NCBI RefSeq assembly: GCF_008274215.1
Contig: NZ_VTPS01000008.1
Span: 49,491 to 113,490 of the forward strand
Length of the DNA stretch: 64,000 nt
Reading direction: 5' to 3'
Source of the DNA: Calorimonas adulescens
Lineage (GTDB): Bacteria > Bacillota > Thermoanaerobacteria > Thermoanaerobacterales > UBA4877
Made by a program: the position numbers and the translations under genes. The notes under the pieces are model-generated. The model did no database searches and had not been told where the DNA came from. It worked only from the letters and a program-made list of their open reading frames with translations. Of the stretch, positions 33,192 through 41,631 are shown in pieces; the first letter of the stretch is position 1, and each line of letters starts with the position of its first letter.

Positions 33192-35144
33192 TTGAGTGCG
33201 TTCCTTATAAAAGGCCCGGCCGGAAGCGGCAAAACCACATATCTTAAAGAACAGTACCTGAAACTTACAAAAAAACATATCAGAACTGATGAGATACTCT
33301 TTATCACATTGAATAAGCCCAATATGAACCATATAAAACGCAGTGTGGAACTTGATACAGATACCTCTACGTGTATAACCACATTCCCAAGGTTTGTGAG
33401 CGATGAGCTTATGCTCTTCTGGCCTGTAGTCTTAAAAAACTGCACCAAAATCGAGGCAAAGAACCCACATCCGATACTCATTGATACATTGACAGCCCAT
33501 GAAATAATGCGTGAGATTGTTGAAAGGATGCAAAAAGAAGGAGGATTCCCAGATATCAAGGCCACATCGGACAGCATATCCCTGGAGGTCATGCATAACT
33601 TTTCCAGGGCAACTTCCTGCCTCATAGACTATCATGAAATTCCAGACCTCCTGATTCAGGCCCACCCCGACAAAAATCCGACGGCCTTTAAGGATATGGG
33701 TGCTGCCTTATGCGAATACATAGACCTGCTCTTGAGCCATGGGTTTATTGATTATGGCCTGAGCCTGTATCTATATAATAACTGCTTAAGGGACACAGAG
33801 ATATATAGAGAAAGGTTTAAGGAAAGATTTAAATACCTCCTGGCTGACAATCTTGAAGAGTCCAACCCCTCTGTGGTCTCATTCATATCTTCATTCCTGG
33901 ATTGGTTTGAGGAGGCATACCTTGCCTTTTCCACCGATGGGGGTTATTCTGTGGTCCTTGGTGCCTCTCCTGATTATACATTAAAAGAGTTAAAGGAAAG
34001 ATGCAATATAATAGAACTAAACAACTACTATACATCTTCAGATAGCCTTCTGTCACTGTCCGGCGCCCTGCAGGCAAATATAGAGGGCGGCAGGGCAGTT
34101 ACCGTATCTTCCCCGGTAAGTCTGGTTGAGTGTGAATACAAAAGTGAGATGATAGACTCCGCTGTGGATGCAGTAAAAAAACTTATTGCAAAGGGATTTA
34201 AGCCTGGAGAGATTTCTGTGATAGCCCCTTATCTGGACCCGGTCTCTGAGGAGTTGCTGGTATCAAATCTTTCTGCTTTGGGATTGAGGCCCTTTCCCCT
34301 TACAAATACCGGAAGACTAATAGACCAGCCATTTATAAGAAATATTGTTACCCTGACAATGCTGGCCCACCCATGGTGGGGCATAAACCCAAACCACAGC
34401 GACCTCAAGGATACTTTTTGCGCCTGTTTTGACATGGACCCTGTAAGGGCTTCTATACTGGCCAATTTTGTAGAAAGCAAAAAGTCTCTGACATCTCTCG
34501 ACAATAAGACCACTATGAGGATAGGCTTTGGCAGCAGAGAAAAATACGAAAAACTGCTCGACTGGCTGAGCCAATATAACGAAGAGGTGCCAATAGATTC
34601 TTTCTTAAAAAAACTCCTCTGGGACTATCTCATACCACTGCCCACAACAAGAGAAAACATAGTGGCTACCAGGAGACTTATAGACATGGCCTCAGGCTAT
34701 ATAAAGATAATGGAGGTAATACGGCCTGGTGAAATGTATGGCAGAGATTTTGTCATTGCGATAAAGCGTGGTATAAAGGGTATCGAGGTTTTGGAAGAAA
34801 GGCCTGAGGATGCTATTGTTATAGCTACGCCCTACTCCTACCTGATGAACCCTATTTTCTCAAAAGCACAAATATGGCTTGACGCCTCTGACATAGACTG
34901 GGAAGATCCGGATATAAGACCTTTATCCAACCCCTATGTGTTCCTCCCGGGGTGGAAGGGTACCTGGACTCCAGCAATAGAGGATATGTATTCCAGGCTT
35001 ATGCTCTCCAAGAGGATTGTCAATCTGCTGAAACGGTGCAGTGAGAGACTCATAGTAATAAACTGCCGTCTTTCATCAAGATTTACAGAGCAGGGTGGTA
35101 TGCTTATGGAATACATACAGAAGACATGCAGGATCGTACCGTAG
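33192..35144 (+). CDS. AddB-like P-loop ATPase (superfamily I-related), first gene of a split AddAB-like set
   Basis: About 650 residues. TTG 33192 is chosen because GAGGTG lies 6 nt upstream; GTG 33183 overlaps that box. Walker A is intact (IKGPAGSGKTTYLKEQY, about 5-21). The Walker B position reads KYLLADNLEESNPSVVSF (about 215), departing from DExQ, as in AddB-type subunits. The middle has AddB-like SVIAPYLDPVSEELLVSNL and LRPFPLTNTGRLIDQPFIRN. No nuclease motif or Fe-S cysteines appear at the C-terminus, unlike canonical AddB. Followed, after a structured RNA, by a helicase and a separate nuclease. Role inferred: DNA end processing with those partners. Confidence 0.72.
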   Translation: MSAFLIKGPAGSGKTTYLKEQYLKLTKKHIRTDEILFITLNKPNMNHIKRSVELDTDTSTCITTFPRFVSDELMLFWPVVLKNCTKIEAKNPHPILIDTLTAHEIMREIVERMQKEGGFPDIKATSDSISLEVMHNFSRATSCLIDYHEIPDLLIQAHPDKNPTAFKDMGAALCEYIDLLLSHGFIDYGLSLYLYNNCLRDTEIYRERFKERFKYLLADNLEESNPSVVSFISSFLDWFEEAYLAFSTDGGYSVVLGASPDYTLKELKERCNIIELNNYYTSSDSLLSLSGALQANIEGGRAVTVSSPVSLVECEYKSEMIDSAVDAVKKLIAKGFKPGEISVIAPYLDPVSEELLVSNLSALGLRPFPLTNTGRLIDQPFIRNIVTLTMLAHPWWGINPNHSDLKDTFCACFDMDPVRASILANFVESKKSLTSLDNKTTMRIGFGSREKYEKLLDWLSQYNEEVPIDSFLKKLLWDYLIPLPTTRENIVATRRLIDMASGYIKIMEVIRPGEMYGRDFVIAIKRGIKGIEVLEERPEDAIVIATPYSYLMNPIFSKAQIWLDASDIDWEDPDIRPLSNPYVFLPGWKGTWTPAIEDMYSRLMLSKRIVNLLKRCSERLIVINCRLSSRFTEQGGMLMEYIQKTCRIVP

Positions 35145-35157
35145 GAAGTCTATAAAG

Positions 35158-35363
35158 AATGATAGCAAGCATTAAATGCAACCTTAGAGTGAGTCTATTA
35201 TACTCTTGATGAGTGGCAAATGAAGCCAGGGCATCTGGCATGGACTTAAGAGGCCGACGCTTAAGGTTTATGACGCCGAGTGGAGGCGTACCCGGCTAAA
35301 TAGCAGCCATGAATCATTAGAGTATCAAGACGAACGACCAGGTGCATGGATGCTGCTATCATT
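35158..35363 (+). ncRNA. structured RNA candidate between helicase genes
   Basis: About 205 nt closed by a long-range stem: 35158-35166 with 35355-35363 (AATGATAGC/GCTATCATT), extended by AGCAT 35168-35172 with ATGCT 35350-35354 and ATGCA 35176-35180 with TGCAT 35343-35347. Inside are hairpins GCCAG/CTGGC (35225-35229/35235-35239), CTTAAG/CTTAAG (35245-35250/35260-35265), ACGCC/GGCGT (35273-35277/35285-35289) and GGCT/AGCC (35294-35297/35305-35308). GCCG in the CTTAAG hairpin loop (35253-35256) can also pair with CGGC 35293-35296, a pseudoknot. No ORF fits. GC content exceeds that of other intergenic DNA here. Class not identified; a raiA-like clostridial RNA is one thing to test. Confidence 0.72.
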
Positions 35364-35408
35364 CGTAGCACGCTTCTTACATCCAAATACATCTAGGAGG
35401 ATCGGACA

Positions 35409-37574
35409 ATGAAGCTAAGAAATGACCTAAAGGAATTTTTAACATATTATAGAGGCGGGAGGCTGGCTATACCCTCAGTACCTGGGGCAGGGAAAACAAC
35501 CCTTCTTTCACACCTCACTGCCCACATAATTGAGACAGAGGCTGATGCGCGGGTCTTGATAGTTACATACATGAATTCTGCAGTGGCCAACTTCAAACAG
35601 CGCATAGACAGCCTTTTAAAAGAAAAGGGTATACTTGTGAGAAACTACGACGTCATGACCCTCCACTCATTGGCATCCACCATAGTTAAGGAGAGCCCCG
35701 CATCCCTCGGCCTGGCCAAAGACTACAACATACTGGATGAACTGGAATGCATAAACCACCTGAAGACGGCCTTTGAGGCATGGCTCTCCACTCACGAGGA
35801 TATCTTTTACTCAAAGCTGCTGGTCAGGGACTTCTATACCCCAAAACGTATAGAAACTATCAAGAAGAACTTCAGGGAAAGCTTCATAGCCGATGTCGGG
35901 AGGGCCATATCCCTCTTTAAAGGCAACAATATCACATCCTCAGACGCCATGTCATACATCCACCAGCTCCCTGAGGACTCATACCTCCGCTGGGCCTTTG
36001 AGATATACTCACTGTATCAGGACAGGTTAAGGCTCAACGGGGCTGTAGACTTTGACGACCTCATACTCCTGGCATACAGGCTGCTCACGTCAGAACACGA
36101 GATACTCTCAAAATTTCAGGACAGGTGGAATTATTTCTTTGAGGATGAGGCGCAGGACTCTAACATGCTGCAGGAGAAGATCTTAGAACTCCTCTCCCAG
36201 AAGTGCGGCAATCTGGTGCGTGTGGGAGACCCCAACCAGGCCATACTCTCCACCTTCACCATAGCAGACCCTAAGCTGTTCACCGAGTTTATCAACGCCA
36301 ATGACAGAAAAGAGATAAAGACATCCGGCAGGAGCTCTATTGAGGTGATAAGGCTGGCAAACCACCTGGTAGAGTGTGTAAAGTCCCTCAATGAGTTTGA
36401 GAGTGTAAGGGACTCCTTAGAATACCAGCTCATAGAACCTGTAGCCGATGCCAACTTTAAAAACCCGGAAAACTTCAAATACGGCATAAGATTTTACGAA
36501 TACGAGGATGAGGATGAAGAGCTGTCACACATTTGCTCTCTTGCCGCAAAATACATACAGCTCCATCCGGACAAGACTTGTGCAGTGCTGCTGAGGACAA
36601 ACAATCAGGTGGAGTCCATGGTGGAAATATTCCACAATAATGGCATAAAGGCTGTGGAGGTATCCAGTTACCCTTTAGAGGACCTCATTACAAGGAAGAT
36701 TTATTACTGTCTTAAATTTATTAACAGGCCTGAAAGGACAGATAACCTCATAGACGTACTCCGATATGTACTGGCACCTGAGATAAAAGATATCCACCCA
36801 TTAAACATGTTTATCCATCGTTCCAGGGTTGAGGATATACTCTATCCCATAGACAGGATCCCTGTCCTTCCTGAGGACGTGGGCAATGAGGAGAAGGAGA
36901 TCTTTTACAGGGCAATAGAGACAGCCAAAAAACTGATAGAGGCAGGCGATATGAGCATAGACAAGCTCATAATATACATCATGGACCTTTTGAGAGTAAC
37001 AGGAGAGAGCAGGGCCATAGGTGAGGCAGTGGCGGAAGAGGCCAGGAAAAGGCTGTATGATCCTGGCTGGAGGATTGAGGATGTCATAGATGAGCTTGCC
37101 TCTCCCAAAAATAAGTATAACAACCTGGCATCGGTCTTTTATCAGAAAAAAGGTTTTGAGGCCAGGCCAGGCGAGGTAATGGTACTTACCTACCACAAGG
37201 CCAAGGGACTGGAATGGCATAATGTATTTATGGGTACTGTAGAAGCCAGAGACTTCCCCCTGCTTTTGACCCACAGCTTCATAGGCGAGACGTGGTATCT
37301 TAAAGAAGAAGAGAGAAACCCCTTCTCTTTAATAGAGGCAGAGTTTAAAAGCCTCATGGGAGAAAACGTAGACCCCGACTTTAAAAAACAGGCAAAGCTC
37401 AACATAATCTCAGAAAACCTGAGGCTCCTTTATGTAGGCATCACCAGGGCAAAGGAGACCCTGGTCATCACCAGCCACAGAAATGACAGATATGATAAGC
37501 CGTTGGATAACATGCTCTTTAAAAAGATATTCCATGAATTCATCCAAGAGGAGAGATTAAAATGGAAGATATAA
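35409..37574 (+). CDS. UvrD/PcrA-type superfamily I DNA helicase (AddA-like without nuclease)
   Basis: 721 residues, ATG with AGGAGG 8 nt upstream. All SF1A motifs are visible: Walker A IPSVPGAGKTTLLSH (about 21-35), motif Ia/Ib with TYMNSAVANFKQR and MTLHSLAS, motif II FEDEAQDSNMLQEK (about 244-257), motif III VRVGDPNQAILSTF, motif V LTYHKAKGLEWHNVFMG and motif VI RLLYVGITRAKETLVI. The protein stops soon after motif VI, so it lacks the C-terminal nuclease of AddA. The next gene, overlapping by 13 nt, supplies a nuclease. Expected to move on DNA 3' to 5' and unwind ends for that nuclease. Confidence 0.9.
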   Translation: MKLRNDLKEFLTYYRGGRLAIPSVPGAGKTTLLSHLTAHIIETEADARVLIVTYMNSAVANFKQRIDSLLKEKGILVRNYDVMTLHSLASTIVKESPASLGLAKDYNILDELECINHLKTAFEAWLSTHEDIFYSKLLVRDFYTPKRIETIKKNFRESFIADVGRAISLFKGNNITSSDAMSYIHQLPEDSYLRWAFEIYSLYQDRLRLNGAVDFDDLILLAYRLLTSEHEILSKFQDRWNYFFEDEAQDSNMLQEKILELLSQKCGNLVRVGDPNQAILSTFTIADPKLFTEFINANDRKEIKTSGRSSIEVIRLANHLVECVKSLNEFESVRDSLEYQLIEPVADANFKNPENFKYGIRFYEYEDEDEELSHICSLAAKYIQLHPDKTCAVLLRTNNQVESMVEIFHNNGIKAVEVSSYPLEDLITRKIYYCLKFINRPERTDNLIDVLRYVLAPEIKDIHPLNMFIHRSRVEDILYPIDRIPVLPEDVGNEEKEIFYRAIETAKKLIEAGDMSIDKLIIYIMDLLRVTGESRAIGEAVAEEARKRLYDPGWRIEDVIDELASPKNKYNNLASVFYQKKGFEARPGEVMVLTYHKAKGLEWHNVFMGTVEARDFPLLLTHSFIGETWYLKEEERNPFSLIEAEFKSLMGENVDPDFKKQAKLNIISENLRLLYVGITRAKETLVITSHRNDRYDKPLDNMLFKKIFHEFIQEERLKWKI

Positions 37575-38299
37575 AAAGGATGTATTTCAGCCAGACAGCC
37601 CTAAGGACATACATGAGTTGCCCCCTTAAATTTAAAAACAGGTATATAGAAGGCCTCTACTGGAATTTTGACTCACCTGCTGCAAGAGAAGGACGTGAAT
37701 TCCACTTAGACGCTAAAAGGCATTTTTTGAACCTGCCGCTTTCAGGCCATAACGGTGATTTAATAGCCACCATGGCAGACTTCGTGCCTGTAGAGTCAGG
37801 GAAAGAATACCTGCCCGAATTTTCCCTGAGGCATAACAATGGAAATATAAAAATAATGGCTAAGTACGACCTTGTCGTAGTGGGTGAAACTGTAGAGATA
37901 TACGACTGGAAGACAGAATCGGCCAGGCCCAATGCAGAAAAACTCCGGGATGACATACAGACAAGGTTGTACCTGTACACCATGGCAGCAGCCGGTAAGA
38001 CAATAAAAGAGGACATAAGGCCCTCCGATATCTCCATCACGTACTTCAACCCGAGCTACCCCTCCTCACCGGTCAGGATAGATTACGACTCATACCGGTT
38101 TGAAAAGGACGAAATAAAAATATCCGGCCTTGTAAGCCAGATACTGAAAGACACCGAGTTTAAGCCCACAGATGACAGGAGAAAATGTGCATACTGTGAG
38201 TATAACAGGCTCTGCAACGGCAAACCCGTATCACTGGACAGCGTGGATGACCAGGACTTTGAGCTAAGCTGGGATGATATAGAGGAGATAAGCTTCTAA
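37562..38299 (+). CDS. stand-alone PD-(D/E)XK (RecB/Cas4-like) Fe-S nuclease
   Basis: 245 residues, ATG with GAGGAGA 5 nt upstream, overlapping the helicase gene by 13 nt. One cysteine (MSCPLKFKNRY, C20) plus CAYCEYNRLC (C209, C212, C218) forms the split four-cysteine Fe-S clasp of AddB and Cas4. Catalytic residues are H48 (REFHLD), D103 (KYDLVVV), D115-x-K117 (IYDWKTE) and Q133 (DIQTRLYLY). So it is a PD-(D/E)XK exonuclease with an iron-sulfur staple. Not a canonical Cas4, as no cas1/cas2 is near. Works most likely with the two ATPases upstream. Confidence 0.9.
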   Translation: MEDIKRMYFSQTALRTYMSCPLKFKNRYIEGLYWNFDSPAAREGREFHLDAKRHFLNLPLSGHNGDLIATMADFVPVESGKEYLPEFSLRHNNGNIKIMAKYDLVVVGETVEIYDWKTESARPNAEKLRDDIQTRLYLYTMAAAGKTIKEDIRPSDISITYFNPSYPSSPVRIDYDSYRFEKDEIKISGLVSQILKDTEFKPTDDRRKCAYCEYNRLCNGKPVSLDSVDDQDFELSWDDIEEISF

Positions 38300-38613
38300 G
38301 TTGCTGCCCATCACACCTCTTTCTGCTCATGCGTTCTATCCTTATACTACTTTGTAGTATCTACCTTATAACCCTCTCATGTACAGGAAGATACAATAAC
38401 AATTACCCATCACTTTAGAAATAGTTTAGAGGCACCACATAAGGTTCACCATCCTCGCTCACTGTACCCAAAAACCATGGTCCACTTGCTTTGGGATATT
38501 CATAACTCCGTCCTCTTTTATCACGTGATTGCTCTCCTCATTTTCCTATGCATACCTCATTCATCCAGTTTCATTAGTTGTTTGTCCTCTTTAACAGTTA
38601 TGTTGCCTATCTT
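38300..38613. other. non-coding stretch with decayed genes
   Basis: 314 nt after the nuclease operon and before the nucleotidyltransferase remnant. Apart from the oxidase-like fragment listed separately, I see no gene, repeat array or strong terminator. Confidence 0.5.
38340..38510 (-). pseudogene. remnant of a pyridoxamine-5'-phosphate-oxidase-like (NimA-type) gene
   Basis: On the minus strand one frame reads ASGPWFLGTVSEDGEPYVVP followed by LNYF, then a stop. This is the N-terminal signature of small flavin split-barrel proteins (xxxGFLGTVdedGyPYvVPLNY). Downstream fragments SDG and LLYLPVHERG continue in other frames with stops. No intact start or full-length frame exists, so this is a decayed fragment. 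Confidence 0.55.
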
Positions 38614-39043
38614 TTATGAGTTTGTGTCTTTTAAGATATTTTTCCATATTCCATCATCATGTACCAGTACTCCTTTGCTAACAGCCTCTATGGGGTTTCT
38701 TTTTCTGTATATAAACTTAAACTCATCCGTGGTATATCCTTTGGGTTCTATGGCATCAAAGACATACTCATACAAAAGCTCACCTCTATTCTTATAGCTT
38801 TTCGGTATCTTGTCAGATATAATTATTACGTCAATATCACTGCTCTCATTAAAGTTTCCCCTGGCCACAGAACCTATCACGATGGCACACATAGGACTAA
38901 AAATACAGCTTACATTTCGGGCATACTCAGTGGCCAGGCCTATAAGCCTTTCTCTCCATTCTTCTTCTCTCCATTGCTGTAATCATTATAACGTATCCCT
39001 CCACAAAATCCAGTATACTTTGAGCATATTGAATTGAAGTCAT
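38614..39043 (-). pseudogene. nucleotidyltransferase-domain protein, probably frameshifted
   Basis: The intact part (38614-38892) encodes MCAIVIGSVARGNFNESSDI and then DVIIIS, the GS-x-R-G and DxD motifs of MNT/KNTase-type nucleotidyltransferases. Upstream in the same frame EEEWRERLIGLATEYARNV continues without a start codon. A good ATG with AAGGA box (39043, MTSIQYAQSILDFVEGYV) lies in another frame. The two frames meet in a GA-rich stretch near 38960-38985, a likely slippage site. Without a HEPN-type partner nearby it is not a clear toxin-antitoxin pair. It could still be translated as a 92-residue short form from 38892. Confidence 0.6.
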
Positions 39044-39257
39044 TACATTTCCTTCATCATTATATCCCTATACAAAATTAAATTATTTTTCTTACTTATA
39101 ATCCTACAGTATACCACGTTATCCCTATTTTCCAAAATTTAATCATTCTGCTTATATAATATAATTACATTATTTACTAATTTCCATTCTCAAAGGCGTA
39201 AAAAAAATTATAAATTGCTATCAGCTTGTTAAAATAAGGCATAGCAATCACCATGCC

Positions 39258-41069
39258 CTATTTCAAGCCGGTAGGTCCAGGAAGAATTTCCCTGGATTTA
39301 AATTGCTCAAGTTCCATATAGTCGGTTTCTTTCGGTCCAGGGAACTTCAGCATCCTTAAAAGTATTCTCCTCCGTTCACCAAAAATATTCTTACCAATCC
39401 TCTTATTCATACAGTCTTCAAAGTCTTTTTTCAGTTCATCTATTTTACCGTCATCCTGCTTCTGGATCCAGCTCGTTAAAGACAGCGTAGAATATTTCTC
39501 TTTGATATTGTAAAGATATAAGACTGGCTTAATATCAACACTGCCACAACCCAACGGCTTTCCCAGACCAAGTTTATATTTGCAACCATCTGGGAGCTTT
39601 AATACCCATAAAAGCATTCCAAGTTCTTCATTTGACAGATTTTCAAAATAAACTTTAAATTCAAAGCTTATACCGGCAGATATTGCATCAAATTCAGTTT
39701 CAACATCTTTTTTCCCAGTTTTATTTTCAACATCTTTTACATAATTCTTATGCCAGTACAGCTTGTAACCTCTTATTACGGTTTCGTCAAAAGGTTTAGA
39801 GTTATAGTTCTTCAGCTTTCCTATATCATGCGTGTCCTGATTAAGATAAAGCTGATAGCTTGATGGTTTTGGGCTTCCCAATACAGAAACATGGTGTCTA
39901 CTTACCACGTTCTGTTTATCTGCTAAACGTGCATCAGTAAATAAAACCCTCCCCTTGTGGGCTTTCTTACCCTCAGTGTAGCCAAATACAGACTCAACCA
40001 TATCTGGCCTACCATCACCATGTAGTGGAATGTAGTCTCCTATTGAATATTTGTATGGTATTCTGAACATACCTGTGTGTCCAAAGAAATAATGTTTTTG
40101 TCCACTTTTGTCCTCATATTGTATATAAAAACATGGTATGCTTTCATTCTTATCTTGAGGTATTACTGAAAACTTATTCTTATTTATTTTATCTGTAATC
40201 GCCTCATTTTTATATAGCTCTATATCCTCTCCGCTTAATTCTATTGATGTACTCTCCAAATCCTCATCGGGGATTATCCACTGCATATGTTTTTTTTTCA
40301 TACTGCCTGATATTATAAGCCATCCGCGCTCCCACCCTTCTCTTTTCTTAGTCTTTCCATCATCCAGCATTATTTCTTCTACTTTGGCATAATAAAGTTT
40401 CCGCTTTGAATGCTGGTGATCTTCTGGTTTTGTAGGTTTAAACCATATTTTATGCCTTGTAAATTCTTTGAGACAATTATTCTCCAGTTTTTTTATAGTA
40501 TCATTTTCAATTCGAAAATATTGAACGTTATTAATTTTTTTAGCTGGAGTTATGTAATACTCACCACCATCTTCTTTAATGTATCCAGCACTCGCCTTTG
40601 TATAAAATCCAGTAAAGCCATCTTTACTCATCCTACCACTCATCAATCCAATGTAGTCTTTTGCCGAAGATGAGCTGCTCATGTCTCTGTAGAGCATCCT
40701 CTTATTTCTGTCAGTAAACTTCATTTTAGCAAAACTTATTATCTCACATAGTTCCCTTATCATACCTCTAATACTGCTTCCAGGTATTACAGGCTCTTTT
40801 GTGGCTTTGTCCACACAGAAAAATTCTACAGGAACAAATTTATCATCCCTATGCCTAATATATTCTTCCAATGTATATCCTGCCCTTATATAAAGATCCG
40901 TCAAGTTTGTCAAGGTACAGTCTATGTAACCGCTGTACCTATTGGGATAATATCTGTCCAGTCCCACGTCCTCAAAATAAGCAATACTATCTGACAATTT
41001 TACAAAATTATATGGAGCATGTGCTTTCCTTTCTTCTGGCAAATTAGAAATATGTTCTTTTAAGCTCAT
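39258..41069 (-). CDS. CRISPR type III RAMP protein (TIGR03986-like)
   Basis: 603 residues, last gene of the type III-D-like operon. RAMP-type Gly-rich loops are visible: KEPVIPGSSIRGMIRELCEI near 95-115, and near 495-515 a CKYKLGLGKPLGCGSVDIKP segment, the usual LGxGKxxGxG glycine loop. The middle holds VFGYTEGKKAHKGRVLFTDA, typical of the TIGR03986 group seen with Csx10/Csx19. It presumably forms part of the Cas7-like backbone. The ATG lies 26 nt inside csx19, so it is translated by coupling. Confidence 0.75.
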   Translation of the reverse strand: MSLKEHISNLPEERKAHAPYNFVKLSDSIAYFEDVGLDRYYPNRYSGYIDCTLTNLTDLYIRAGYTLEEYIRHRDDKFVPVEFFCVDKATKEPVIPGSSIRGMIRELCEIISFAKMKFTDRNKRMLYRDMSSSSSAKDYIGLMSGRMSKDGFTGFYTKASAGYIKEDGGEYYITPAKKINNVQYFRIENDTIKKLENNCLKEFTRHKIWFKPTKPEDHQHSKRKLYYAKVEEIMLDDGKTKKREGWERGWLIISGSMKKKHMQWIIPDEDLESTSIELSGEDIELYKNEAITDKINKNKFSVIPQDKNESIPCFYIQYEDKSGQKHYFFGHTGMFRIPYKYSIGDYIPLHGDGRPDMVESVFGYTEGKKAHKGRVLFTDARLADKQNVVSRHHVSVLGSPKPSSYQLYLNQDTHDIGKLKNYNSKPFDETVIRGYKLYWHKNYVKDVENKTGKKDVETEFDAISAGISFEFKVYFENLSNEELGMLLWVLKLPDGCKYKLGLGKPLGCGSVDIKPVLYLYNIKEKYSTLSLTSWIQKQDDGKIDELKKDFEDCMNKRIGKNIFGERRRILLRMLKFPGPKETDYMELEQFKSREILPGPTGLK

Positions 41070-41631
41070 CCTCTATCCTCCTCACCACAATATCGCACAG
41101 CCTTCCACCTGAATAATACGCCTGGCCATCTTCATCATAATCAATGCTGTTCCTCACAACGAGCTTTACAACAAAATCATTATCAGGATAATCTATAGTA
41201 ACCGGCACTGCATGTCTTATACCTCTGTTTTCCACTACCACAGTAAAGCCATTTATCACACCTCCATTTTTTCCTTTCCTCTGTCCCCACAACATGTATT
41301 CATGCTCTTCATAATCTTCCCCGTCTTTGGATACACTTCCATAAAGTTTGTTATCATTTTTTCTTAAAAACACCTCGCATTCCCGTCCAAAAATCCTGCA
41401 TTCAATCAGTTTCTCATAATTAATTTCAGGTGAATTTTCTACAATTCCACTTGAAAAAGAAAATCTTCCATCTATCATTTTCCCCCACACAACCCCATCA
41501 AAGAAAAAGGCCAGCATATAGTTTGCGTTATATCTTAATCCTATGTCATTTATACTTTTTATCAAACTTTCTGTATCATTTATCTCATCTATATAAGAAT
41601 CAAAGGATTTTGCATCCTTTAAATCATTCAT
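41044..41631 (-). CDS. CRISPR-associated Csx19-like protein
   Basis: 195 residues. It shows ANYMLAFFFDGVVWGKMIDG, CRIFGRECEVFLRKND, EYMLWGQRKG, then ENRGIRHAVPVTIDYPDN and SIDYDEDGQAYYSGGRLCDI, the segment pattern of Csx19 (TIGR03984), a small protein confined to type III-D loci. Function unknown, perhaps a subunit or accessory of the effector complex. Overlaps both neighbours by 8-26 nt. Confidence 0.75.
   Translation of the reverse strand: MNDLKDAKSFDSYIDEINDTESLIKSINDIGLRYNANYMLAFFFDGVVWGKMIDGRFSFSSGIVENSPEINYEKLIECRIFGRECEVFLRKNDNKLYGSVSKDGEDYEEHEYMLWGQRKGKNGGVINGFTVVVENRGIRHAVPVTIDYPDNDFVVKLVVRNSIDYDEDGQAYYSGGRLCDIVVRRIEDELKRTYF

Noticed and set aside
33128..33665. Minus-strand frames at the start of the AddB-like gene
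   Set aside because: Shadows of the plus-strand ATPase, which has Walker A and a continuous domain pattern.
35145..35408. Group II intron or tRNA-like element between the helicase genes
   Set aside because: No domain V pattern, no intron-encoded protein and no cloverleaf; the fold is a single closed multi-hairpin RNA.
37562..38299. Cas4 of the CRISPR locus
   Set aside because: Although Cas4-like, it overlaps the helicase gene on the other strand from the CRISPR operon, and cas1/cas2 are absent.
38614..38892. MNT-HEPN toxin-antitoxin pair
   Set aside because: Only the nucleotidyltransferase part is present, frameshifted, and no HEPN partner is adjacent.
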